The position numbers were made by a program, and so were the translations under genes. The notes below the pieces were generated by a model. That model saw nothing but the letters and a program-made list of their open reading frames with translations. It ran no database searches and was not told where the DNA came from. Below, one piece after another: positions 40,980 to 49,694 of a stretch of DNA of 64,000 bases; position 1 is the first letter of the stretch; each line of letters begins with the position of its first letter. Origin of the DNA: UBA9732 sp052170315 (lineage in GTDB: Bacteria; Spirochaetota; Spirochaetia; Sphaerochaetales; Sphaerochaetaceae); contig JBQNAT010000002.1 of assembly GCA_052170315.1 (NCBI GenBank), positions 62,001 through 126,000 of the forward strand, given 5' to 3'.

Positions 40980-41695
40980 TTACCGCAAAGGGCATCTTCA
41001 AAAGCTTCAGACAGCCTGACGGCAGCGTAAAAACCGCTCTTGAAGACATAAACCTGAAAATAGAAGACGGACAGCTTGCCGTCCTTGCGGGAGAAAACGG
41101 CTCCGGCAAGAGCCTTCTTATGAAGATTCTTTCCGGCCTTGAACAGCCCACGCACGGGGAAGTTGAGGCCTCGGACTCCATAGGCCTTGTTTTTCAGGAT
41201 GCGGACGCGCAGATACTTGCAGATACTCCGCTTGAAGATATCCTGTTCGGACTTAGAAACAACAGGGATATCAGTAAAAAACAGGCAATGGAAAAGGCTT
41301 TGTCCGCCCTTAAAAAAGTCGGTATCGGCGATAAAAAGGACAGCCCTTCCCACATGCTTTCCGGCGGTGAAAAACGACGCCTTGCCATAGCGTCCGTACT
41401 GGCCCTTGGCAGAAAAACCGTAATTTTTGACGAGCCTTACAGCAATCTGGACTACCCCGGGGTAAAATCGGTAAACGCAATAATAAAAGAGCTTAAGGCC
41501 GGCGGTCTTACAGTTTTGCTTCTTACTCACGAGCTTGAAAAGTGCCTGGCGCTTGCGGACCGCTTTCTTGTCCTGCACAGAGGGAAACTTGTCTTCGACG
41601 GCTCACCCTCGGAAGCCCTGAAGCTTGACCTTGAAAGCTGGGGCATACGAAACCCGTCCGCGGACGGCAAAACGGAAAACCTTGTCTGGAGCTAG
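40976..41695 (+). CDS. bioM: ECF transporter ATPase (BioM-like)
   Basis: A 239-aa ABC ATPase: Walker A LAGENGSGKSLLMKIL, Q-loop VFQDADAQIL, signature LSGGEKRRLAIA, Walker B KTVIFDEPYSNLD and H-loop LLTHELEKCL. The Q-loop region DADAQILADTPLEDILFG is typical of ECF A-components. A single ATPase gene implies a homodimer in a dedicated biotin transporter. Confidence 0.92.
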   Translation: MITAKGIFKSFRQPDGSVKTALEDINLKIEDGQLAVLAGENGSGKSLLMKILSGLEQPTHGEVEASDSIGLVFQDADAQILADTPLEDILFGLRNNRDISKKQAMEKALSALKKVGIGDKKDSPSHMLSGGEKRRLAIASVLALGRKTVIFDEPYSNLDYPGVKSVNAIIKELKAGGLTVLLLTHELEKCLALADRFLVLHRGKLVFDGSPSEALKLDLESWGIRNPSADGKTENLVWS

Positions 41696-41696
41696 G

Positions 41697-42317
41697 ATGG
41701 ACGCTCTTTTTTCTTACGGCAAGTCATATTCGCTCATACATAAAATACCCGCGTGGATAAAACTTCTAATACTGCTTACGGTGCCTGTTTCCGTCTATGT
41801 CAGTCCAATATGGGTATGTGCAGTCCTGATGGGAGTATTCGCGTTGATTGTCCCTTTCGCGGGCATGAGCTTTTCAATGTTTCTGAGGGATATTAAGCCT
41901 GTTCTTTTCTATGCCATGATACTGCTTGCGGCGGATATCCTTTCTTTCCTGCTTTTCAGTTCGGAAAATTTGATAACGCGTACAAGCGTCTTCATGCTTT
42001 TAAGGCTTGCCTGCGCCATGGAAGCCACATCCGTTTTCTTCAGGACAACAAGCGTTTTTGAAATCGGCGAAACGCTGAGAAATATAGAGCATGCAGTCAG
42101 TTTCGGTCACACCAACTACGGTTTTTCCAATGTTTTCACGCTTTTTCTGAGCTTCCTGCCGCAGATATTTTTCACATGGGCGGAAATAAACGCAGCCTAC
42201 AGGGCAAGAGGCGGGAAAAACGGGTTTTCAAAACCTCTCAGGCTACTGCCAATCCTGATTACACTTAGTATTAAGAAGGCAAACACTACCTATCTGGCTT
42301 TACTCAACAGAAGCTGA
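41697..42317 (+). CDS. bioN: ECF transporter transmembrane protein (BioN-like)
   Basis: A 206-aa membrane protein with four to five helices (IKLLILLTVPVSVYVSPIWV, CAVLMGVFALIVPFAGM, VLFYAMILLAADILSFLLF). The coupling-helix motif AAYRARGGKNG matches the Ala-Arg-Gly signature of T-components. The ATG at 41697 follows GGAG by five bases; an in-frame extension upstream overlaps the ATPase gene. Completes the BioMNY set. Confidence 0.9.
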   Translation: MDALFSYGKSYSLIHKIPAWIKLLILLTVPVSVYVSPIWVCAVLMGVFALIVPFAGMSFSMFLRDIKPVLFYAMILLAADILSFLLFSSENLITRTSVFMLLRLACAMEATSVFFRTTSVFEIGETLRNIEHAVSFGHTNYGFSNVFTLFLSFLPQIFFTWAEINAAYRARGGKNGFSKPLRLLPILITLSIKKANTTYLALLNRS

Positions 42318-42347
42318 TATGGTATTTTTCATAGCGGAACCTAACAG

Positions 42348-43853
42348 ATGAAACAAATCAAACGTCATAACGCCTTCCAGATATTCCTTAAAACACTCAG
42401 TGCTGACGACAACGCCGAGGTACAGGCCTTTCTTAAAAACTATGCCGAGCACATGGATATGTCACGCCCTGAGGAAAGGCTGATAACGGAAGACGCGAAA
42501 AACGCCCTTATGTATCTGACAGAAGAAAAAGGCATGGACCTTTCCGCGGCGTTAAAGAGGCTTTCAAGCGAAAACCTTGGAGGCTTTTACGCACATGAAG
42601 CTCTTGCCTGGTATTCTCTGGACGATGCCGCGAAGATATATCCCCTTTCAATGAAGTTCGGACGCATGCCTATTTTCAGGCTTAGCTGCTATCTTCAGGA
42701 AGATGTTGTTCCCGAGATACTTCAGCTTGCCCTTGATTTTACGATAAAACGCTTTCCAAGCTTTGCCACAATAGTCCGCAAAGGCATATTCTGGCATTAT
42801 CTGGACTCAATCAAGCGCCGCTTCCCCATAGCGAAGGATTTGGGCATACCGTGCCAGCCGCTCAGGATAACATCCATAGGAGTACAGTCCTTCAAGGTAC
42901 TCTACTATAAAAACAGAATAAGCGCGGAGTTCTTCCATGTACTGACGGACGGGAGCGGAGGCATGGTGTTCCTTAAAACACTCACAGCCGAATATCTGCG
43001 TCTGCTGGGAGCCCCAAAGGTCACAGGTTCAGGCGTGCGCGACATAAACACACCGCCGAATTATACCGAGCTTTCAAATGACTTTGAGCGATTTTGCCCC
43101 AAAACGAAAAAAAGCGGAGGCTTTTCGGGCCCCGCGGCGCTTCAGATGGGAGGCAAAATCTCACGGCACTCCCCTTGCAAGGTTGTCCATATGATTTACA
43201 AAACCCAAAACCTTCTGGACCTTGCTCACAAAACAGGAGTTTCACTGACAGCCCTTATGCTTGCCATGATGTTCCTTTCGCAAAAAAGCGCGACCGAACT
43301 TGACAATCGCCTTATACAGATGCAGGTTCCGGTTGACATGAGAAAGTTCTTCAAAGACTCGGATACGGTAAGAAACTTTGCGATGTACTGCAGTGTGGAT
43401 ATCGCCCCTTCAAAGGTAAATAATCTGGAAAGCCTTGCTCATGAGATTTCAAGACAGATTTCCGAAAAAGGAACTTTTGAGGAGATGTCGGTAATGATGG
43501 CTACAGCCAGGAAGCTTGTAAAATCCCTGCGCTTTGTGCCTCTTGCTCTCAAGTCGCCCGTCGCGAAAATAATATACGGCTTTTTAGGTGACAGCCGCTT
43601 TTCCAACACGCTGTCCAACATAGGCGTTGTGGATATGCCCGAAGCACTGAAGCCATACATCAAAGGCTTTGACTTTGTACTGGGCACATGCGTTGTAAGC
43701 AGGGCGTCCTGCGCTATGTGCTCTTTCGGAGGCAATACCGTCCTTTCAATATCAAAGAACACAAAAGACCCGTCTTTTGAGGAACGTCTTCATATCCTGT
43801 CGGAAGAGCTGGGACTTTCTCATACGATTTCGGAGACAATGCTTCATGACTGA
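42348..43853 (+). CDS. Alcohol acetyltransferase/condensation-fold acyltransferase
   Basis: A 501-aa protein. The segment ISAEFFHVLTDGSGGMVFLKTLTAEYLRLLG holds an HxxxDG motif typical of the chloramphenicol acetyltransferase/condensation fold; later MQVPVDMRKFF and SNIGVVDMPE also fit that fold. The N-terminal 100 residues are charged and helical, unlike the core. It likely transfers an acyl group to an unknown alcohol or lipid. It overlaps the next membrane protein gene by 8 bp and a HAD phosphatase follows, so the three may act on one envelope lipid or polyol; this is inference. No Shine-Dalgarno is obvious. Confidence 0.65.
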   Translation: MKQIKRHNAFQIFLKTLSADDNAEVQAFLKNYAEHMDMSRPEERLITEDAKNALMYLTEEKGMDLSAALKRLSSENLGGFYAHEALAWYSLDDAAKIYPLSMKFGRMPIFRLSCYLQEDVVPEILQLALDFTIKRFPSFATIVRKGIFWHYLDSIKRRFPIAKDLGIPCQPLRITSIGVQSFKVLYYKNRISAEFFHVLTDGSGGMVFLKTLTAEYLRLLGAPKVTGSGVRDINTPPNYTELSNDFERFCPKTKKSGGFSGPAALQMGGKISRHSPCKVVHMIYKTQNLLDLAHKTGVSLTALMLAMMFLSQKSATELDNRLIQMQVPVDMRKFFKDSDTVRNFAMYCSVDIAPSKVNNLESLAHEISRQISEKGTFEEMSVMMATARKLVKSLRFVPLALKSPVAKIIYGFLGDSRFSNTLSNIGVVDMPEALKPYIKGFDFVLGTCVVSRASCAMCSFGGNTVLSISKNTKDPSFEERLHILSEELGLSHTISETMLHD

Positions 43854-44424
43854 TGAAATTAAAATCGAATATCCTCAGACTAAAAGAGGAAGCCTCTTAA
43901 TATACGAACTCAGGAAGGGCCTGAGATATCTTATGATAATGGCTCTTATCACCTGCCCTTTTGTCAACTATCTTACCGGCGGGCCGCTTTGGAGCGTTCT
44001 GGTAATCTGGGGAATAATTTTTTTCTGGAGAATGTTCCTTTCTCCGGATATCATTGAATTCTCTTCAATAGGAACAGTTTTCCAAATCAGCTACTTTACA
44101 ATGGTTGGGCTTACGCTGATAAACGTGCTTTTCTCTTTCAGCTGGCTGGGCTTTGTCCTTCCTGTTGTGGGCTTCGGGACCTTGATTATTTCAGTGATAC
44201 TTTTTGCAAGTAATCTTGACATGAACAGGAACAACATAATGCCGCTTATCTGGGAAACTCTTCTTGCCCTCATTGCCTTTTTCATTGTCCGGGGCGTTAC
44301 GGATACTCTTAACTGGCCTATGATAGTAATGGGCAGCACAGCATCGCTCATGACGGTTTTCGGGCTTATTGCCTTTCACAGAAATATCTGGCACGAGCTA
44401 AAAAAACGTTTTCATATGAATTAA
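43846..44424 (+). CDS. Six-helix membrane protein next to acyltransferase (DUF6320-like)
   Basis: A 192-aa protein with about six hydrophobic segments (YLMIMALITCPFVNYLTGGPLW, VLVIWGIIFFWRMFL, FVLPVVGFGTLIISVILFA, PLIWETLLALIAFFIVRG, MIVMGSTASLMTVFGLIAF). The ATG at 43846 overlaps the acyltransferase stop region. Proteins of this type are found beside or fused to alcohol acetyltransferases (annotated DUF6320); I am recalling this rather than testing it. Probably the membrane partner of the upstream enzyme. Confidence 0.55.
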   Translation: MTDEIKIEYPQTKRGSLLIYELRKGLRYLMIMALITCPFVNYLTGGPLWSVLVIWGIIFFWRMFLSPDIIEFSSIGTVFQISYFTMVGLTLINVLFSFSWLGFVLPVVGFGTLIISVILFASNLDMNRNNIMPLIWETLLALIAFFIVRGVTDTLNWPMIVMGSTASLMTVFGLIAFHRNIWHELKKRFHMN

Positions 44425-44433
44425 GGGGTACTT

Positions 44434-45243
44434 ATGGATGAGATAAAGGTCATATGCTGCGATATTGACGGAACACTTGTACGTGACGACAAAAGCCTGA
44501 GCGAAGAAAACAAAAAGTGGATATATAAAGCTGTAAAGGAAAAAGGTATACATTTCACTCTTGTTTCAGGCCGCATGGCAAACGGGGTAAGGCCTTTTTA
44601 CGATGAAATAGGGATAAACGGTCCCGTGTCCTGCTACAACGGCGGCACGCTGGTGGATGAAGAAGGCAACATAGTTGAAGACCTCAGAATGCCTCACGAT
44701 TTGGCGCTTAGCCTTGTCAGAGTCGGCCACAAAGTACAAATCGGAATGATTCTGTTTGACGGTATGACCTGGTTTTTAGAAGAAAAAGACGACTATATCT
44801 ACCCGTGGAAGACAAAAATCTATCAGAGCGACAGCGGTATAGGCCCGTTTGAGGAGCTTTTAAAGACCTTTGACACAAACAAGGTAATTTACATGTCTCC
44901 GTCAGCTGAAAAACTTGAAGAAGCCAAAGCGGAAGTTCTCAGAACTGTTGACCGGTCGCGGATAACAATGTACAGAAGCGGAAATTTTCTGGAAGTCATG
45001 CCAAGCGGCTATGACAAGGGCAGCGCGATAGATGCCCTGTCCGATTATTACAAGGTTCCCGCGTCACAGATAATGGCCTTGGGGGATGACTACAACGACA
45101 TCCCCATGCTGAAAAAGGCGGGCTGGTCCGTTGCCATGGGAAACGCGGTTCCCGAAGCCAAGGCTGCGGCAAAATATATTACGGACACGAACAACAACGA
45201 CGGCGTTGCAAAGGCAATACGCCGTTATATTTTCAATTCCTGA
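44434..45243 (+). CDS. Cof-type HAD-IIB phosphatase
   Basis: A 269-aa HAD hydrolase: motif I CCDIDGTLVRDD, motif II LVSGR, the conserved lysine in GYDKGSAIDALSDYYKVP and motif IV MALGDDYNDIPMLKKAGWSVAMGNA. The type IIB cap lies between. Substrate unknown (sugar phosphates, FMN or PLP are common). AGGGG lies before the ATG, 9 bp after the membrane protein gene. It overlaps the convergent UPF0210 gene by 11 bp. Confidence 0.88.
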   Translation: MDEIKVICCDIDGTLVRDDKSLSEENKKWIYKAVKEKGIHFTLVSGRMANGVRPFYDEIGINGPVSCYNGGTLVDEEGNIVEDLRMPHDLALSLVRVGHKVQIGMILFDGMTWFLEEKDDYIYPWKTKIYQSDSGIGPFEELLKTFDTNKVIYMSPSAEKLEEAKAEVLRTVDRSRITMYRSGNFLEVMPSGYDKGSAIDALSDYYKVPASQIMALGDDYNDIPMLKKAGWSVAMGNAVPEAKAAAKYITDTNNNDGVAKAIRRYIFNS

Positions 45244-46597
45244 AGCTGTGAACGGGAGCCGGTATTCTTCCGCCGCGCTCAATGAAAGCCTCGCATGAGT
45301 AACTGTTTACTTTCATTATCGGGCCTGTTCCCAGAAGGCCTCCGAACTCGGCAGATTCACCGACGTCCTTGCCCTCTACCGGTATAATCCTCACGGCGGT
45401 TGTTTTCCGGTTTATCATGCCAATGGCCATCTCGTCCGCAATGATGCCTGAAATCGTGGAAGCGGTGGTCTTCCCGGGAACGGCTATCATGTCAAGCCCA
45501 ACGGAGCACACGCAGGTCATAGCCTCCAATTTTTCAAGAGTAAGGCAGCCGCACCGCGCCGAGCTTATCATGCCGTGGTCCTCCGACACCGGGATGAATG
45601 AGCCTGAAAGCCCTCCCACATAGCTTGATGCCATTATTCCACCCTTTTTCACCGCGTCATTAAGCAGCGCAAGCGCCGCGGTAGTGCCGGGCGCTCCGAC
45701 TTTTTCCAGCCCCATGCCTTCAAGTATTTCGGCAATGGAATCGCCCACTGCCGGAGTAGGAGCAAGAGACAAATCAACAATCCCGTACGGGATACCCAGC
45801 CGGCGTGAAGCTTCCTGAGCCACAAGCTGTCCAAGGCGAGTAACCTTGAAGGCCGTCTTTTTTATCGTGTCGCAGAGTTCCCCGAAAGGTCTGCCCCTGA
45901 CGCTCTGTATTGCGTGGTTTATTACGCCGGGTCCTGAAACGCCCACGTTAATTACATTGTCCGTTTCAGTTACGCCATGGAAGGCGCCGGCCATGAAGGG
46001 GTTATCGTCGGGCGCGTTGCACAGAACAACCAGCTTTGCGCAGCCTATGCCGTCGCGAGATGCCGTTTTTTTTGCCGTTTCCTTGATTATATGGCCCATA
46101 AGCCTGACGGCGTCCATGTTTATGCCGGTTTTTGTAGCTCCAAGATTAACCGAAGCGCACACGCTTTCCGTTTCTGAAAGCACTTCCGGTATGGCCTTTA
46201 TCAGAAGCTCTTCGGAACGCGTCATTCCCTTTGCGGGAAGGGCCGAGAAGCCTCCGAGGAAGTTCACCCCGACCTTGTGTGCCGCATCATCCAGTGTCTT
46301 CCCTATTTTCACGTAATCTTCAGGGCTTTTACAGGCCGAGGCTCCTATCAGGGCAATGGGAGTTACGGAGATTCTTTTGTTTACAATAGGGATTGCGTAT
46401 TCGCGTTCTATCTCACGCGCTGTCTTAACAAGTTTTTCGGCAGTGGAGGTTACGCGTCTGTAGATGTTGGCGCAAAGCGTATCCACATTGTCGCTTACGC
46501 AGTCCAGAAGAGAGATTCCAAGAGTCACCGTCCTTACGTCCAGCTTCTCTTTTTCTATCATGTTGTTGGTTTCAATGACTTCGTTTATGTTTATCAT
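45233..46597 (-). CDS. UPF0210/PFL-family protein (DUF711)
   Basis: A 454-aa protein resembling the UPF0210 family: N-terminal INEVIETNNMIEKEKLDVRTVTLGISLLDC, NPFMAGAFHGVTETDNVINVGVSGPGV, GIPYGIVDLSLAPTPAVGDSIAEILEGMGLEKVG and VPGKTTASTISGIIADEMAIGMINRKTTAVRIIPVEGK. The catalytic role is unknown. It is coupled by a 4-bp overlap to an ACT-domain protein, the pairing seen in many anaerobes. Confidence 0.88.
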   Translation of the reverse strand: MININEVIETNNMIEKEKLDVRTVTLGISLLDCVSDNVDTLCANIYRRVTSTAEKLVKTAREIEREYAIPIVNKRISVTPIALIGASACKSPEDYVKIGKTLDDAAHKVGVNFLGGFSALPAKGMTRSEELLIKAIPEVLSETESVCASVNLGATKTGINMDAVRLMGHIIKETAKKTASRDGIGCAKLVVLCNAPDDNPFMAGAFHGVTETDNVINVGVSGPGVINHAIQSVRGRPFGELCDTIKKTAFKVTRLGQLVAQEASRRLGIPYGIVDLSLAPTPAVGDSIAEILEGMGLEKVGAPGTTAALALLNDAVKKGGIMASSYVGGLSGSFIPVSEDHGMISSARCGCLTLEKLEAMTCVCSVGLDMIAVPGKTTASTISGIIADEMAIGMINRKTTAVRIIPVEGKDVGESAEFGGLLGTGPIMKVNSYSCEAFIERGGRIPAPVHSFRN

Positions 46598-46872
46598 ATT
46601 CTTTGCATGCTCTTGAAAATGTCTTCTCTCTGGAGCTTTATCAGCACCCCGATTTTCCTGCCAAGCTCTTCAAGCTCCTGAGAAAGTGTCAGAAATTCCT
46701 TTGAAGCCTCCGAGGCATCAACTATCATCATCATGTTGAAGTAGCCGCCCACGATGGACTGCGATATATCCTCTATGTTCACGTTGCTTTCATAAAGGTA
46801 GGCTGTGACCCTTGCAATGATTCCAACCTGGTCCCTGCCCACTACAGTGATAATTGACTTGCTTTTTTCCAT
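46594..46872 (-). CDS. ACT-domain protein (UPF0237)
   Basis: A 92-aa single ACT domain: KSIITVVGRDQVGIIARVTAYLYESNVNIEDISQSIVGGYFNMMMIVD. ACT domains bind amino acids or other small ligands and regulate partners, here most likely the coupled UPF0210 protein. ATG at 46870-46872 with GAGGTG six bases upstream; a longer frame overlaps the promoter. Confidence 0.92.
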   Translation of the reverse strand: MEKSKSIITVVGRDQVGIIARVTAYLYESNVNIEDISQSIVGGYFNMMMIVDASEASKEFLTLSQELEELGRKIGVLIKLQREDIFKSMQRI

Positions 46873-46894
46873 AACAGACACCTCGTTTTGAACG

Positions 46895-46923
46895 ATTTTA
46901 CAGACACTTTCAAACAAAAGCAA
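46895..46923 (-). promoter_or_regulatory. Promoter of the ACT-UPF0210 unit
   Basis: Minus strand: TTGCTT (46918-46923), 17-bp spacer, TAAAAT (46895-46900), giving a short leader with GAGGTG. Confidence 0.6.
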
Positions 46924-46939
46924 TACAGGCTCGGCCGGC

Positions 46940-46969
46940 TTGAAAGAACAGCTACGTTTCGTGTAAACT
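46940..46969 (+). promoter_or_regulatory. MFS transporter promoter, leaderless geometry
   Basis: TTGAAA (46940-46945), 18-bp spacer, TAAACT (46964-46969), seven bases, ATG at 46977. No Shine-Dalgarno. Confidence 0.55.
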
Positions 46970-46976
46970 TTTCCGC

Positions 46977-48230
46977 ATGACTCTGCTTTCACAGTACAGG
47001 GGTCTTAGAAAGGATATTTACGTCCTGTTTTTCGGCAGGATGGTAACAAGCCTTGGCTCAATGGTCTGGCCTCTTTTAACATTGGTACTCAGCAGAAAAC
47101 TTGGCATGAAAGCCACGCAGATAGCGCTTTTCACAACAGCGTCGGGCTTAGTATACCTGCCGTCGGCAGCCATTGGCGGAAAGCTTGCGGACCGATTCAG
47201 CAAGAAAAATGTCATAGTTTACTGCGACATAATTTCAATAGCTTTTTACGTTGTCTGCTCTTTTATACCGCTTTCAATTTATTCAATCATAATGCTTACA
47301 TTTGCCGGAGCGTTCCAGCAGCTTGAGTACCCGGCATACAATGCCCTGATAGCCGATTTAACCCTTTCAAAGGACAGAGAAAGAGCCTATTCCCTTGCTT
47401 ATCTTGGAATGAACATGGGTCTTGTTGCGGCTCCCACCATTGCGGGATTTCTTTTTGAAAACTACGTATGGCTGACTTTCCTTACAAGCGGAATATCCAT
47501 AGGGCTTTCCACAATAATGATTTTTTTCCTTGTAAAGGACACCTCTCCTGTCGAGGAAACGGATGAAGCAGGCGTTTATCAGAAAAGCCAGGAAGATGTC
47601 GGTTTATGGAAAATTCTTAGAAAAAACAAGCTCATACTTCTGTATGTGGCCATCATGATGTTCTATCGGAGCGTATACAACCAGTACAGCTTCCTGCTTC
47701 CCATGGATATGGGAAACCTTCACGGGGAAAAGGGAGCAACCATTTACGGGAGCGTTTTAAGCCTTAACAGCATAGTTGTAGTTCTTTTCACACCCATGCT
47801 GACAAAGGTTTTCGCGAAAGTCCCGTCAACAAAGAAGGCTCTTACAGGACATATTCTCCTGTTTGCGGGCTATTTTACCTTCCTTTTTTTCAGGGGCATA
47901 ATTGCAGCCTACTACGCGGCGGTCTTTCTGTTTACTCTTGGTGAGATAATGTCAACCCTTGTTGAAGGTCCGTACATAACCCAGAGGATACCCATAAGCC
48001 ACAGGGGGCGCGTCAACGGTTTTATGACAATAGCGAAGGGCGTCATGTTCGCGGTCCTGGAACTTTCCGCAGGCAGCCTCTATGACAGAAAAAGCCCTGT
48101 AGCGGCATGGACACTGGTGCTTACAGTCCTGGCGTTTTCCCTTGCGCTGTGCGTTATTCTTGTAATTATGGATAAGCGTTGCTATCCCGCTCTTTACGGC
48201 AGGAAAGAACCGTCAGACCTCTCCCAATGA
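46977..48230 (+). CDS. Major facilitator superfamily transporter
   Basis: A 417-aa protein with about twelve hydrophobic segments. The loop 2-3 motif GGKLADRFSKKNVIVYCDI matches MFS motif A (GxLaDrxGrkxxl); RDREEAYS-like KDRERAYSLAYLGMNMGLVAAPTIAGFLFE and RGRVNGFMTIAKG also fit the MDR/exporter subgroup. Substrate unknown. Its 3' end overlaps the convergent 131-aa gene by 18 bp. Confidence 0.9.
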   Translation: MTLLSQYRGLRKDIYVLFFGRMVTSLGSMVWPLLTLVLSRKLGMKATQIALFTTASGLVYLPSAAIGGKLADRFSKKNVIVYCDIISIAFYVVCSFIPLSIYSIIMLTFAGAFQQLEYPAYNALIADLTLSKDRERAYSLAYLGMNMGLVAAPTIAGFLFENYVWLTFLTSGISIGLSTIMIFFLVKDTSPVEETDEAGVYQKSQEDVGLWKILRKNKLILLYVAIMMFYRSVYNQYSFLLPMDMGNLHGEKGATIYGSVLSLNSIVVVLFTPMLTKVFAKVPSTKKALTGHILLFAGYFTFLFFRGIIAAYYAAVFLFTLGEIMSTLVEGPYITQRIPISHRGRVNGFMTIAKGVMFAVLELSAGSLYDRKSPVAAWTLVLTVLAFSLALCVILVIMDKRCYPALYGRKEPSDLSQ

Positions 48231-48608
48231 AAAATCCCCTACAACCTTCATGACCTCCCCGTCCTGAACTATTTCAAGCTCGTGCCCGGGAATAAAGGTT
48301 TTCAGGTTCCGGCTTATGTAGGAAAAAGCCTCGGCCCGTATCTTTACCATGTCGTAGGGAGACACCTTTTCAAGGGTTCTGATGTCTACGTTTACAACAT
48401 AGCCTCTTCCGTATTTGGAGCCGTACCCGAGGGTAAAGGCAAGCGAGGTTGAGAAAAGTCCGTCAAAGCTGGGATTGGAGCCCTTTCCTCTTTTCATCCT
48501 GTTGGGATGTATTTTGTAATGACTTCCGTAAAGGTCTTCAAGATGATTGTCAAGACTCTGGCAGAGAAGAGACATTTTCTCTTCAAGAGCCTCCTGCTTA
48601 GGATGCAT
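48213..48608 (-). CDS. Conserved-looking hypothetical paired with the patatin gene
   Basis: A 131-aa soluble protein, unrecognised. It has an N-terminal amphipathic helix (KQEALEEKMSLLCQSLDNHLEDLYG), a basic NRMKRGKGSNP loop and a mixed alpha/beta C-terminus (FTLGYGSKYGRGYVVNVDIRTLEK, FIPGHELEIVQDGEVMKVVGDF). No signal peptide or membrane segment. The start overlaps the patatin stop by 11 bp; the only Shine-Dalgarno is a weak GGAG ten bases upstream, which suggests translational coupling. Confidence 0.6.
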   Translation of the reverse strand: MHPKQEALEEKMSLLCQSLDNHLEDLYGSHYKIHPNRMKRGKGSNPSFDGLFSTSLAFTLGYGSKYGRGYVVNVDIRTLEKVSPYDMVKIRAEAFSYISRNLKTFIPGHELEIVQDGEVMKVVGDFSLGEV

Positions 48609-49632
48609 TGTTTCTAAACTCCATGTTCGCTATAAGTTGTTTTGTAAAATTTTCAATAGTTTGTCCATGTTTCAGGACATTGTTTTTCGCTTCCGTTTTT
48701 ATGCGCTGAAGAATCGCGGGGTTAACTTCATCCATTTTAACATGTATGGAAAGGGCGTCGTCAAAACGGACATAGTCAGCATCGGGAATGTTTTCCATGA
48801 CAAAGTCGGCAGTCCTCTTCTGGGCTGTGGAATACAGAGGCGATACCTGTTCTGCCCAGTTCATAAGACCCCTGGTTTCATCCTTTGTCATTGTGTGGTA
48901 TGTTCCTCCGGTACTTATTGAAAGTATATGGAACTTTGAGCACCGGGGGAAAAGGCGTTTTGCTTCAAAATAGGCATAGATTGCCGGATTGTTTGCCGCC
49001 ACGCCTCCGTCTACAAGAAGCTTTCCTTCATATTCGCAGGGTGAGAAATAGGTGGGCGCCGCGCTTGTGGACCTTGCGGCAACCCATACGGGATAAGAAC
49101 TTTCATCTGCGTAGCTTCTTATCATCTGAGGCTGACCGGCTGTGAGGTCGTATGACATTATCAGCGTCGGAACCTTCGCGTTTTGCATTGTTTCCGCTCC
49201 GAACCAGCGCTGCGCCAGGTTCTGTAGGCTTCCGGAGTTGTACTTGTTGGAAACAATCTGCCTGAAAGTATAAAACGAGATTGCCTGGAAGATTTCGCTT
49301 CCCATGGTCATGTAGTTTTCAAGCAGGGCGGCAAGGTCTATCTGGTCCGAACCGCCGTGTTCCTGATGAGGCAGGCTGGACGAACAGCTTAGGGCAAGGG
49401 AAATAAGGCCTCCGGTGGAAGTCCCTGCTATAAGGTCAAAGTATTTCGCGATATCCTGCTCCCCTCCGTTTTCGCGAAGGCTCTTTTCAAGCACCTGAAG
49501 AAAAACAACGGGAATTATGCCTCTCATTCCGCCGCCGTCTATGCACAGAATATAGCGTTCTTCCGGACGGGGCGAAGGAAGTTCCGCTGTTTTTCTTTTG
49601 AAAAGATTCCTGAAAAATTCAGATATGCTCAT
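48598..49632 (-). CDS. Patatin-like phospholipase
   Basis: A 344-aa protein. Oxyanion loop CIDGGGMRGIIPVVFLQVLE, nucleophile elbow IAGTSTGGLISLALS (GxSxG) and DGGVAANNPAIYAYFEA (DGG aspartate) form the Ser-Asp dyad of patatins. It hydrolyses acyl esters of lipids. No signal peptide, so cytoplasmic or membrane-peripheral. ATG 49632 is preferred; an in-frame TTG at 49668 is possible. Coupled downstream to a 131-aa unknown. CapV-type defence effectors belong to this family, but no cyclase or other CBASS gene is nearby. Confidence 0.88.
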   Translation of the reverse strand: MSISEFFRNLFKRKTAELPSPRPEERYILCIDGGGMRGIIPVVFLQVLEKSLRENGGEQDIAKYFDLIAGTSTGGLISLALSCSSSLPHQEHGGSDQIDLAALLENYMTMGSEIFQAISFYTFRQIVSNKYNSGSLQNLAQRWFGAETMQNAKVPTLIMSYDLTAGQPQMIRSYADESSYPVWVAARSTSAAPTYFSPCEYEGKLLVDGGVAANNPAIYAYFEAKRLFPRCSKFHILSISTGGTYHTMTKDETRGLMNWAEQVSPLYSTAQKRTADFVMENIPDADYVRFDDALSIHVKMDEVNPAILQRIKTEAKNNVLKHGQTIENFTKQLIANMEFRNNAS

Positions 49633-49694
49633 GACTTCAAAAATGCTATATTTGTTTTCGATGGTCAAGAGGATTAAACCATTTGGAGGAAGAC

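Noticed and set aside
48598..49632. Patatin as a CBASS/CapV defence effector
   Set aside because: No cyclic-nucleotide synthase, ubiquitin-like or other defence gene in the neighbourhood.
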